Shown here: positions 10,804-21,586 of the stretch, piece by piece
Numbering within the stretch: position 1 is the stretch's first letter
Layout: each line of letters opens with the position of its first letter
Made by a program: the position numbers and the translations under genes
DNA from: Escallonia rubra
Taxonomy: Eukaryota > Streptophyta > Magnoliopsida > Escalloniales > Escalloniaceae
Length of the DNA stretch: 64,000 nt
NCBI GenBank assembly: GCA_033065855.1
Contig: JAVXUO010000227.1
Span: forward strand, 62,001 to 126,000
Direction of reading: 5' to 3'
The notes under the pieces: model-generated
What the model was told of the DNA's origin: nothing
What the model saw: the letters and a program-made list of their open reading frames with translations, nothing else
Databases searched by the model: none

Positions 10804-11181
10804 ACCCTAGGACTACGAATATGAGTGCCTAATCTGTTCATAAATTAGGTAATCTTAAATTTTAATCCAATTGAACTTCTCATGAATTATCAAACTATTT
10901 GTGTGGTTCATTGCTTAGATCCTTAATGCCCGTTCTGATTTCATAATTGTGGTTTCTACAATTAGATCATGGTTCAGTTTATGATTTATCTTTAAACATC
11001 TTGAAACCCTAAATATGTACAGCTTCCAGGGGAATGGCTTGCTTTCCTTTGTTTAATTTCGATAGCTATCAGTAGTATCGTTAAGTCACTTACTGGTTGT
11101 TATTTTCCATACGCTGAGTTTTTTGTTTTCTTTATGGGAAGGCCGGAAGTTGACCGCCTCTGATATGTTGTCCATCATGCT
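10804..11181 (+). other. 3' flank of B3 copy 2
   Basis: Closely matches 26240-26620, the flank of the copy 6 remnant ('gtgcctaatctgttcat', 'ggtaatcttaaattttaat', 'catcatgctt'). No gene. Confidence 0.7.
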
Positions 11182-11251
11182 TAAAACCAGTTTTTTAATC
11201 CGGTAATCTCAAAAACAAAAAAAATGAAATTTCAAAAACAAAAACACATGC

Positions 11252-11477
11252 TGTTAAAGTCAATATTAGCCACCCTACTTGTCCCTAAGACTAAGAGTGA
11301 GCCATAGCTCACCATTTCCACCTCCATTAACACATGTTTGTATGCCTATATAAAGCACCTTGTATCATTCACACAACACACAACTCAATACAATGTAACC
11401 CTTTTGGCTTCCGCGGTTCTCATACACAACATCATTAACATATATTGGTATTCCACATATCACCACAAATCCTAACA
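11252..11477 (+). repeat. Short LTR (5' LTR of a truncated element)
   Basis: Begins TGTTAAAGTC and ends CCTAACA (TG...CA), has a TATA-like ctatataaag near 11347, and is followed at once by a tRNA-Met-type primer site. Only one copy is in the window. Confidence 0.6.
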
Positions 11478-11489
11478 TGGTATCAAAGC
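11478..11489 (+). other. Primer-binding site (tRNA-Met type)
   Basis: tggtatcaaagc directly after the LTR; one base off the usual tggtatcagagc. Confidence 0.6.
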
Positions 11490-12920
11490 GTACACGATCC
11501 GTCGTTGCGCTTCTCTGAATATCGCTTCTGCTACTTCAATGGCAAGTCGGCACCCGTTGCCATCATTTTTGTCGTAATCACAAATATAGCTTAGAAATGG
11601 CAAACCCATTTCCCGTTATCAATTCTCTTCGAATCAGTGAGAAACATCTCACTCAGTGGGTTGCCTTTCATCTCTGCCCTTCGTCTTAGCAGATATGGCA
11701 TTTCCATACAACCAAAAAAAAATAAAATGATCACTAAGTCAACTCACTGAACTTGTGCCAACTCACCACCGAGTCGACCCGAATCGACTAGTGACTCAGC
11801 CCCTAAAGCCCATCGCAGTCTGCTATTTCTCTGTGCCCAAGACCTCCGAAGCCGTCGCATCTCGTCCATCGCCTCGCCTCCCTCGCTGCCGCCTGCCGTG
11901 ACCATTTCGACGCCATCGTCAAGCCAACAGTGGCAGCCTCTCCCGCTGCCGCACCTCACGAAACCATTGTCACCGTGAACAGTCGCACCAGCGGCGTCTA
12001 CATCTCCACACCGCCGCTGATCTGGACCCACATCACCGCCGCCGTGATGCCTCGTGGAGCCACCGTGGTAATGCCCCATTGATCTGTACCAAACTGGGCA
12101 TACACCACCGGCGGCTACAGATCTGCCGCTGTAATGCTACCACGAATGAATCCCTTGTCGCGCCTTTGCACGAACGACCGTAGCCTCCGCAGCTACCGCC
12201 GTGGATCTGCCGCGACGCCGTCGTTGCAATGACGAGCCACCATGCCGCCGTTGTGCTATCATCTCGCTCCAACAACCTTTCTTCTCCTCAAACCCCGACA
12301 ACCTCACTAGCTCTTGTTCATCCAACTCCGACCTTGTATTCGTTGAATGAAAAGGGGAGAGAGAGAAGAGTAAGGGACAGATGAGGGAAGAAAGAGTATG
12401 GTAGACGTACAAGTCAAAGAAAGAGAAGGAAATGAAGAAAAATGCTACCAACCTGAACCTGATCAGGTTTGCCAATTTCCTGTGCCCATCACGTCGAAGG
12501 CTTAAATTGATCTGAACAAAATGCTTTCACAAAAATTCCAAGCCTTTGTCTATGTTCCTTTATATTGGCAGTCACCAAAACAGCAACACTCAACCGTGTT
12601 CTCTTGGCATAGCTCTTTCTTTTTTTTTGGTAAAATCTTGGCATATCTCTTTCACACTACACTAGTGTAGCTTATTCAAAGCTATTATTGAGCAAAAGTT
12701 GCTACCTCGCTGCTACTTTTCAGCATGCATTAATGCACCACCACCAGCTTCTGGTCAAGCTGAAGACTTTATGATCTCCCATCAGTGGGAGATGATTCAT
12801 CAAGCGCGTAATGCACATTTTTAGGTATTGACGAAGAACTTCTGCAGTATTGATGAACATCTGTTGTTCGCTATCACGGTTAGCGAAGTAATTACAGGAA
12901 TCTATGTCTGCCATTGTAGA

Positions 12921-13434
12921 TCAAGAAACATTATGTTCAATTTTCACCATTTTTAGTTCATAAATCAAGTCTTTTTTTCAACATTATGTCTTCATAAAAA
13001 AATTTACGTCTACTTTTCACCACTTTTACTTCATAGAATTACATCTTAAATAAATGAAGTATAATCCAATTACAAGAATAAAAACAAACAACAATAAAAA
13101 TCAACCACACTTAAGCTTCAAAATAAATCGTTCTTCATTAAATATAATCCGTAGAACTAAGAACCAACCATTCACGAGAATTTTGCAAAATATAAAGAAC
13201 TACAGGTCCATGATATTAGACGCCGCTGCAAGTCCCACCATGGAAACTAATATCTGGTGAAAATCGATAATCAAAGTGATCAAGCAGCGGAATTAAATAG
13301 CATGTTATCATATGATGGTTTAGAATCATCAGGAATGCTAAAAAGAAGATCCATATTCTCTTGCTTAGCATTATTTACTCCTGGCACGAGAACTCAATCA
13401 AAATCCGAAGAAAACTCAAGCTGTGAGTTCCTAA
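12921..13434 (+). repeat. Repeat X, copy A, left part
   Basis: Collinear with 26621-27150 of copy B ('acattatgttcaattttcac', 'gatcaagcagcggaatta'). The Copia element splits it at 13434, and the right part resumes at 18246. It is AT-rich and noncoding. Confidence 0.85.
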
Positions 13435-13807
13435 TGTTGAGAAAGTAAACTTGGTTTTGAATTGTTGACTGTCAACAATTGTAGGTTGGCAAATCCTTTA
13501 CTCATTTGTTTCTTCATTGTGAAGAGTTCAGATTCATGGAAAGAAGCCAGCTAAGAACAACTAGTTCTTAGCTGTTTAGACAGCTTGGCTACCACCTCTT
13601 CTTTTCTATATAAAGGGACATATTCCCAATTGTTTGTAACAAGTGAGTTTAAAACGTGAGAGTGAGAGTTCAAACAAAAAGGCTCCTACGAGCTGAGTTA
13701 GAGACAAAGTTTTTGTACTTTGTGTGTTAGCAAATATTATATTGAGTTTGTTTTTTAGTTATTAAAATCCGTTTGTTCCTGGGGCAATTTATTTTTGATT
13801 GCCAACA
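13435..13807 (+). repeat. Copia 5' LTR
   Basis: 373 bp, starts TGTTGAGAAAG and ends TTGCCAACA. TATA-like ctatataaag near 13605. Matches the 3' LTR at 17872-18245. Confidence 0.95.
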
Positions 13808-13809
13808 AT

Positions 13810-13821
13810 TGGTATCAGAGC
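13810..13821 (+). other. Copia primer-binding site
   Basis: tggtatcagagc two bases after the 5' LTR, complementary to the 3' end of initiator tRNA-Met. Confidence 0.9.
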
Positions 13822-13834
13822 CAGATTCTATAAG

Positions 13835-16800
13835 ATGGCGTCAAGTTCAACAACTGGAGTTCAACAAATTCAACATGTGCAATCAACAATCTTCAAGTTT
13901 GAAGGAAAAATAATTTCGTGATCTGGAAAATTTTGATGGAGTTATGTTTGAGAAGCGGTGGCTATGGAAAAATTCTAGAGAAAGGTTTTGTTTTAAAAGA
14001 CAAGCCGTCAGATGAAGAAAAACAACAATAGGTATGTGACCGTTCCGTTAATGAAAATGCCTTATTCTTGATATGTCAGTTAGTTGAACTGTCAGTTCTT
14101 GAAAAAATATTTCATGCTAAAACCGTAAAAGATGCTTGGAATATTCTATTGAGAACATATGAAGGTGCAGATCCAGTTAAACGAAAAAGACTGTAGGGTT
14201 TAAAAAAAAGACAGTTCGAGCTAATAGAGCAAAATGTGATTATTTTTCACAAATAGAAAACTAGTCAACGAGATAAAAAATGATGGTAATGAAATAACAA
14301 AGAAAGATGTTTTGGAGAAGATCATGCGTACGCTGTCAAGTCGGTTCGATTACGTGGTGATAGCTATGGAAGAATCCAAAGACCTTAAAACTATGACTCT
14401 CAAGGATCTACAAGCCTCATTGGAGTAACGTGAGATGTGGATGAATGAAAGGTCACAAAGCTCAATGGAGCAAGCATTGAGGAATGAGAAGGAGAATATT
14501 AAAAATCGAACAGAGTAAAATCAAAAAGGCTTGAATTTCAGAGGCAGAGGAGGCAGGAATTTCATAATCGCTGCCAAACAAGGAGCATGAGGTAATGAAT
14601 CTTCTCAAGATAAATCAAATAAAGTGTTATAAATGCAAAAAACATGGCCACTATCAATCTGAATGCAAGTCGTAGTCCAGTGTCATAACTGTAAAATATG
14701 GCCATTATAATAGAGACTTGTGCGAGAAGATTAGAAAATAAAGAGAATCACGCCGGAGTAGCACATAATGATAGTCCAGAGACCTTATTGCTGGCTAGTC
14801 ATGAAGCTAGTTGTAATAATGGTCAGTGGTTGTTAGACTCCGGTTGCAGTAATCACCTGAGTGGAAACAAGGAAGTTTTTTCTCATCTAGATGAGTCCTT
14901 TCGCTCTTCGGTGAAACTTGGTGATAACTACAAAATTTCAGTCCTAGGGAAAGAGAGGATTGCTATTAAAGTATAGGATGGGTCTTCAAATTATATTTCT
15001 GAAGTATACTATGCTCTTAGTATTTTTCAAAATCTGTTGAGTGTGGGACAGCTAGCAGAAAAGGGCTATGATTTGTGTTTTAACAAGCACGAATGCACTT
15101 TGAGTGATACAAAGAAGGGCACGATGTTGAAGACAAAGATGTCAACCAACCGTTTATTTCCAATGAATATTAATTATAGTAATTCTTCTTACTGTAATTC
15201 TGTGATTATCAATAATAATCGGTTATGGCATATGCACCTTGGGCATTTGAATTTTGGAAGCGTCAAGTTCCTTGCGAACAAGGAATGAGTTTTAGGCTTG
15301 CCAACTATTCAAGTTCCTGATCAAGATTGTGAGCCATGTGTTATGGGAAAGTAGCAAATAGATCAATTTCCTACAAGGCAAGCATGGAGCGCCAAAAGTC
15401 CACTTGAGCTTATACATTCAGACTTATGCTATATGGAAGTTCCATCTAATGGAGGTAACAAATACTTTATTACTTTCATTGATGATTTCAGTAGAAAGGC
15501 ATGGGTCTATATTTTGAAGCAAAAATCTGATGCATGTGAAGTACTCAAGAATTTTGTGGCATACGTTGAAAAATGAAGCGGTTATTCTCTCAAAACTTTG
15601 AGAACTGATAGGGGAACTGAATATATTGTTGGCGATGATGAAAAAGCGTGGAATTAATCATCAATTGACGGCCAGGCATACTCCTCAGCAAAATGGAGTG
15701 GCAGAAAGGAAAAATAGAACTATCATGAATATGGTGAGACGCATGCATTGTAAAAAATTACCTAAAAGTTTTTTGGCGTAATCCATGGCCTGTGCATTTA
15801 TATTTTGAACAGGTGCCTGTTAGAAGCATTCGTGATGACACTCCACAAGAATCATTGAGTGGACAAAAGCCTAATACTAGTCATCAGGGTGTTTGGTTGT
15901 ACTATATATTCACATGTACCTCACGAGCTGAGAAAGAAGCTTGATGGTAAGGCTGAAAAATGCATCTTTTTTTGTTATAGTTTGGAAACAAAGGGTTACA
16001 AGCTATATAACCCAAAGGCTAAAATGGTGATTATCAATTGTGATGTTGCTTTTGACCAAGATGGAGTATGGTATTGGATAGAAGAAGAAAAGAGATTGCT
16101 GCCAGCACTAGTATTCATAAACAATGAAGTAGAAACAATTAATCAAATGGGTGAGCCGTCTTCTCCTCCAGCTCCTGAAGAGTCATCTCCGCCTATTTCG
16201 CCTTTACTTAGACGCTCTCAATGTGATCGTCATTCACATGCTTATTTACAAGATTATGAAGTTGGTGATGATAATGATCCAGATGATGATAATGAGGAAG
16301 AAGTTGCCCGTTATGCTTTGCTTGTAGATTGTAATCCGATAACGATCAAGGAAGCAACTAATGATGATCGTAGGATTAAAACAATGAATGAAGAAAATCA
16401 TGCCATTGAAAAGAAAAATACACGAGAGTTAACTACTCTACCAAAAGGAAAGAAGCCAATTGGAGTCAAGTGGGTGTACAAAACAAAGTACAAGCCCAAT
16501 GGTGAAGTGGAATGCTATAAAGCGAGGTTAGTGGCAAAAGGATACAAGCAAAAACCAGGTATTGATTACTTTGAAGTATTTGTTCCTGTTGTTAGATTGG
16601 ATACGGTTCGTATAATTATTTCTTTAGCTGTTCAAAATCACTGAAAAATACATCAAATTGATGTCAAGTGTGCATTCCTAAATGGCATACTTGAATAAGA
16701 AGTTTATATTAAGCAACCACCAGGTTATGCAAAGAAAGGAGAAGAAGATAAAGTTTATTGATTAAAAAAGGCTTTATATGGTCTAAAACAAGCAGCGAGG

Positions 16801-17905
16801 ACGTGGTATACTCGTATTGATACCTATTTTCTTGATCATGGTTTTCATAAATGTTCATATGAGCATACTTTGTATGTCAAAACCAACAAGGATGGAGACA
16901 TTGCCATTGTTTGCCTTTATGTGGATGATTTAATCTTTACCACCAAAAATTCAAAGTTTTTTGTCAGTATTCAGGGAGGATGTGATTGCTTAATTTGAGA
17001 TGATAGATGTAGGGTCAATGTCTTACTTTCTTGGCATAGAGGTGAAGCAAACAGACAAAAGGAATATTTATTTTACAAAAGAATTAAATATGCAGGATAT
17101 ATATACCTTGAAGAAATTTGAGATGGAAGCTTGCAATCCAATTCTAATACTAGTTGAGGAAAGGTTAAAGCTCGTGAAAGATGGAAGTGGTGATTTGGCT
17201 AATGCAACAAATTTTAGGAGACTTGTTGGAAGCTTAAGGTACTTAATAGAACCTAGACCTGACCTTGTCTATGGAGTTGGGATTGTAAGCAGTTTATGCA
17301 TTCACCACAACAGTCTCATTGGCAAGCTGCAAAGCGAATTTTGCGATACGTTATAGTAAACTTGACGATGGCATATTTATTCTAGTGCTAATAACATTGA
17401 GCTAGTTGGATATACATATAGTGGTTGGGTAGGTGACACTGAAAAATGAAAAAGCACTTCAGGTAATGTATTTTATCTTGGTTTGCGAGCAATTTCTTGG
17501 TCATCGAAGAAACAACAAGTAGTGGCTCTTTCAACAATAGAAGTGGAGTATATAGCAGCAACGAGTTGTGCTACTTAAGCAATTTGGTTGCGGAGAATGC
17601 TTAGTGAATTACAACATCAACAAGATGGTCCTACAACAATTTTCTGTGATAACAAGTCAGCAATAGCCTTAACAAAGAACCCGGTGTTTCATGGTCGTGA
17701 CAAGCATGTTGATATTAAACATCACTACATCCGAGACTTGGTGAAAGACAAAGAGATCGTGGTTAAGTATTGTCCATCAGAAAATCAAATTGTAGATATC
17801 TTTACAAAAGCTGATTCATTTTTCAAGTTGAAAAAAATGCTCGGAGTGATCAAACCATGTTTAAGGGAGGATGTTGAGAAAGTAAACTTGATTTTGAAAT
17901 GTTGA
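13835..17905 (+). pseudogene. Copia gag-pol polyprotein remnant
   Basis: Starts with ATG at 13835 (MASSSTTG). Seen in order: gag; CCHC zinc knuckle (CYKCKKHGHYQSEC) at 14625-14666; protease with DSG in the frame 14698-14976; the GAG-pre-integrase histidines (LWHMHLGHLNF) near 15223; integrase core near 15415-15720; reverse transcriptase from about 16450 with YVDD at 16918-16929; RNase H with CDNKSA near 17644 and VDIFTKA near 17795. The frame is interrupted by many stop codons, often at former CAA, CAG or CGA codons, and by frameshifts in integrase. The last codons run into the 3' LTR. The element cannot encode a working polyprotein. Confidence 0.92.
17860..17871 (+). other. Copia polypurine tract
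   Basis: ttaagggagga immediately before the 3' LTR; primes plus-strand synthesis in this class of element. Confidence 0.75.
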
Positions 17906-18245
17906 ATTGTTGAATAAGTCAACAATTGTAGGCTACTCCTTATTTCTTCATTGTGAAGAGTTCAGATTCATGGAAAGAAGCCAGCTAAGAACAACTAGTT
18001 CTTAGCTGTTTAGACAGCTTGATCACCGCCTCTTCTTTCCTATATAAAGGGACATCGTCCCAATTATTTGTAACAAGTGAGTTTGGAACGTGAGAGTGAG
18101 AATTCAAACAAAAAGCTCCTACGAGCTGCGTGAGTTAGAGAAAGTTTTTTTGTACTTTGTGTGTTAGCATATAATATATTGACCGTCTGTTTTGGGTTAT
18201 TAAAATCCGTTTGTTCTTGTGGCAATTTATTTTTGATTGCCAACA
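17872..18245 (+). repeat. Copia 3' LTR
   Basis: 374 bp, TGTTGAGAAAG to TTGCCAACA. Matches the 5' LTR with substitutions and indels (for example near 17895-17940). Confidence 0.95.
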
Positions 18246-21200
18246 CCTAATAATATTTGTTCCTATCATAGGATGCATCTTTAGCACGATCAATCCTTTC
18301 TACAAACATTGGCATTTTCTTGTCAGAACTTTCCATATATGTTCCAAACATAGCAGTGAAGTCCTGCAATTCACTAGCAAAAGTGTCATTCATGCTACCA
18401 GCTCGAGTCCTTTTTGTATGGCTTGCTTTGCTGCAATCGATTTTAGTCATAGATGCGGTCTAGATCCTCTACCAAATCACCTGGAGCTTTAACAGCTTTC
18501 CCAATAGCTCAATCCTTCCCAAAACTAAGTTTGAACTGATCATAGTTGAAGAATGGTGTATTATGCATGCCCTTGGCTTCCAAGGACACTACAAAAAAAT
18601 AATTAGTAGCTAAATAAAAAATACTTGGCCAAAATGTTAAATAATTAAGTGCTTAGTTACCTTCAAGTAAGCTTCTCATTCTGGACCTCTAACCTCAACA
18701 CATGTCGTGTCTCATTCCATCCAAAGTTAGATGAGCCAAGCATATTCGTCACTGCATTGTCACAATTTTCTCTCCATTGTATTTGGACTCTTTGTGATGC
18801 GTTGCAAGAAGATTGCAACTCGGCAATTACTCTTCCAGTAATGTTTCAATATGTAAAAAGATTCCAGCATTGAATCCTTGTTTCATTTCCCTCCCTGCTT
18901 TCACATAATCTTATATTATGTCCATAAAATTTTGTTCTTCAACGATGGTCAAAACTCGACAATCTCTATTCCCAAACTATCGTGGCCGCGCCGTATGGAC
19001 CACTATGGGTCTCTTTTTGCGCGACACATCGATATTATCAACAATCAATCTTCAACGCTCATGACCGATCAAAACAACGCACGCTCAAGTCACGTGGATT
19101 TTCTCCATCTTCTCATTTTTTTTAATGTTTCTTCCCCGCTACGAAACATTTTTTTGAGCGGTTAATAAAATCAACCTTGGCATGCGTCGAATTTTGTCGG
19201 ACTTGTTTTCACTACATGGACGGCCTAGGCACTCCTTGGCCTCCCTCAAGGGGCCTCAGCCACCCCAAGTGGGTTGGCCTTGGCTTTCCCCAAAAAGGTT
19301 TTGGCCTTGGCCTCCCATCAATGCTTTCGTCTTTTATTTTTTTACTTCGACCAAGCGTTATGGGAGCGCCGTCTCCACGACGTCTGTCGTCTGCGCGCCG
19401 ACTCCGCAATGCTCGTCGCTCTAACTCGCTCCCCGTCTCAGCGACGCCTACCGCCTGTGAACCGACTCCGTGACGTCTGTCGTCCACGCCCGTGCACTGA
19501 CTCCGCGATGCCCGTCACCCATGCACCGTCACCGCGACGCCCATCGTCGGCACCTACATGTCAACTCTGTAATGCTCATCGCTCGCACTTGTGCACCGAC
19601 TGTGTGGCAGACATCACTGTACCCATGCGCCGTGTATGCTTCACGTGCCCATGGCATGACACCCACCCTCGCGCAGATGTCACCGCGCCCATGTGAAGTT
19701 CATGTGTCACGTGCCCCCTGTACGCCTTTCACTTTCGCCACAGACGTCACCGCACCCATACTTCATTCATTCGTGATGTGCCCCCGGCACGATCCCAATC
19801 GACTTCCACGCTAGACGTCACTGCACCGTCATCATTCCCGCGTCACCTGCCCCTGACACGATGCCCACTTCGGCGACAAATATCTCTACACCATGCGCTG
19901 CTTTCATGTTACATGCCCTTGACATAATGCCCTATTCCGCACGTCGCCATGCCCGTGTGTTATTCCCATGTTATGTGCTCTCAGGCCCCCTACACAACCG
20001 TCGCGCTACTAACACAGTCGCGCCTCCGGCTCTCTGGCATACTTTTGTGTCCTATGGCGTTGGTCCATCTATTCACCATACCGTAAGCCCCTGCCGTGGA
20101 CGTGGAACATGGTTCACCCATTCTCCGGAACGTGCAGCATTTTAAAGGGCTCCCCTCACAGTACTCTGGCATGAGGACCCTCCCTAGCGGGATAGGCTCG
20201 CTCTCAAAGACACTATCTCCGCCTGGGGCTGGTTGCATGACACTAGGCACGCCTGAGCTATGACCACGTCGTGCTCACACTACCGGTGATCATCGACCCT
20301 CCCAAGACGATGAACCCCGGGTCACTCCGAGATGGGAGCAGGTCTTTGGAGGGCGTTGCGCCTAGTCCTTTTGACAGTCAGACATAGGGACCCTCTCTCA
20401 CCACTGTCAGGTTCTCGCGTCTCTTAACGCCACCCGTGGGACACGATAAGGGCCTTAGACCGATGGCTAAGGCAAGGGCATTCTCTTATCATAGTGACGA
20501 TGTGTGGTTAGTCTTTTCAGACAGGTAGATAGGTGTTGTGCGGGGCATGCAGCGCAAAATATAGGAACTGACAGTCCAAAAGAGCACACAAAACTGGTAT
20601 TTATGGACCCTCCTGGTGACGTGTCACTCCCAAGGGACAACACGTGTCGGCTGACGACACAGGCATACTTTTGCCTATAGATAGTGAACTTTTAACTTCA
20701 TTTTGGACACACAATTTTCATTGGACAAAATCACTTTCTCACTCTAGAATCCAGAGCTACTGAATTCTAAAGACCGAAACATAATCAGATAGTAACATTC
20801 GACATAACATCGGACTGTGACATCAGACCCTGACTTGGACTGACGACTGTCGGCCTTTTTCATCTCAACCCTCGTCCTCACAGCACTGCTACTCATCAAG
20901 CCCTGTCTGGGGATCCTTGCTTTCTACCCTTAATCCATCCTCACTTGTCCCACGTCTTTACATCTGGCAGCTGACTTTAACTATATCCATTGTGGCACAT
21001 CCACATAAGCAAAGAACCCACTTCATTGGCATCAATCTCTACACTTTTCTTTTTCCTTTGTCTTTAGAGCTAGCCATTCCTATACAGCAAAATCTTAAGC
21101 TAATACATTCAACAATAACTAGTCAGAGGTATCCATTCGTAATAGAAACAATTAAGTCAGATTGAAAGAGAAGAAAGACGGATATATGGAAGAGAAGAAA

Positions 21201-21586
21201 AACGGAATGAAGGAGAAAGAAAGACGGTCAGTAAGGAGGGTCGGCGGCAGAGATGGGTGCTTTGGAGACGATCAGTGATGAGTGCAATGCAATCCTCCTC
21301 TCCTTTCTACTCTCCTTTTTCATTCCCCGTCATTTTTATCTCATCCCAAGTGCTTGCGATACCACCTCCCTCCCCCCCCCCACCCTCAGCCTATCAGAAT
21401 TATGCCACTAAAGTGGCACAAAAATACTCCCCAGGATTACTTACCCATCCATTATATGCTTGCCAAATGCCGGTATGATTATTTTTATCCTATTCAGAAC
21501 TCTTATCCAGTGCGCCAAGTGCAAACTATGATTATTAAAGTTTTCGTATGCAGCAACTGAGATGAGCATGGCAATACCATATAAAA
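18246..21586 (+). repeat. Repeat X, copy A, right part
   Basis: Collinear with 27150-30547 of copy B, 38176-39342 (C) and, inverted, 48080-51072 (D). Three zones: an AT-rich left part; a GC-rich centre (about 19150-20300) with many gtcacgtgcccc and cgac/cgtc motifs in degenerate tandem arrangement; and a right part with 'gggacaacacgtgtcggctg'. Many short open frames exist, but they are not conserved in frame between copies. The class is unknown; a large noncoding LTR-element derivative is possible. It stops at 21586, where Gypsy sequence begins, about 470 bp short of the end seen in copy B. Confidence 0.8.

Larger units (their letters stand above)
11182..12920. mobile_element. 1.7-kb insertion with truncated LTR retrotransposon
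   Basis: In the paralogous unit, B3 copy 6 flank runs directly into repeat X at 26620, whereas here about 1.74 kb intervenes. It holds a 226-bp LTR, a primer site, a leader, and a GC-rich stretch (11750-12290). No matching 3' LTR or target duplication was found, so only a 5' part of an element remains, possibly joined to unrelated DNA. Open frames at 11744-12475 on the minus strand are composition artefacts of the GC-rich part; no domain is recognisable. Confidence 0.5.
13435..18245 (+). mobile_element. Copia LTR retrotransposon, complete but degenerate
   Basis: 4811 bp with two LTRs, primer site, gag-pol remnant and polypurine tract. Flanked by a 5-bp duplication, cctaa, at 13430-13434 and 18246-18250. 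The uninterrupted site is visible in X copy B near 27148 ('gttcctaataatattt'). Domain order gag, protease, integrase, reverse transcriptase, RNase H places it in Copia (Pseudoviridae). The LTRs differ by many substitutions and small indels, so the insertion is not recent. Confidence 0.95.

Noticed and set aside
19182..20250. Short arginine/proline-rich frames in repeat X
   Set aside because: Frames are not kept between copies A, B, C and D; the region is a degenerate GC-rich repeat.
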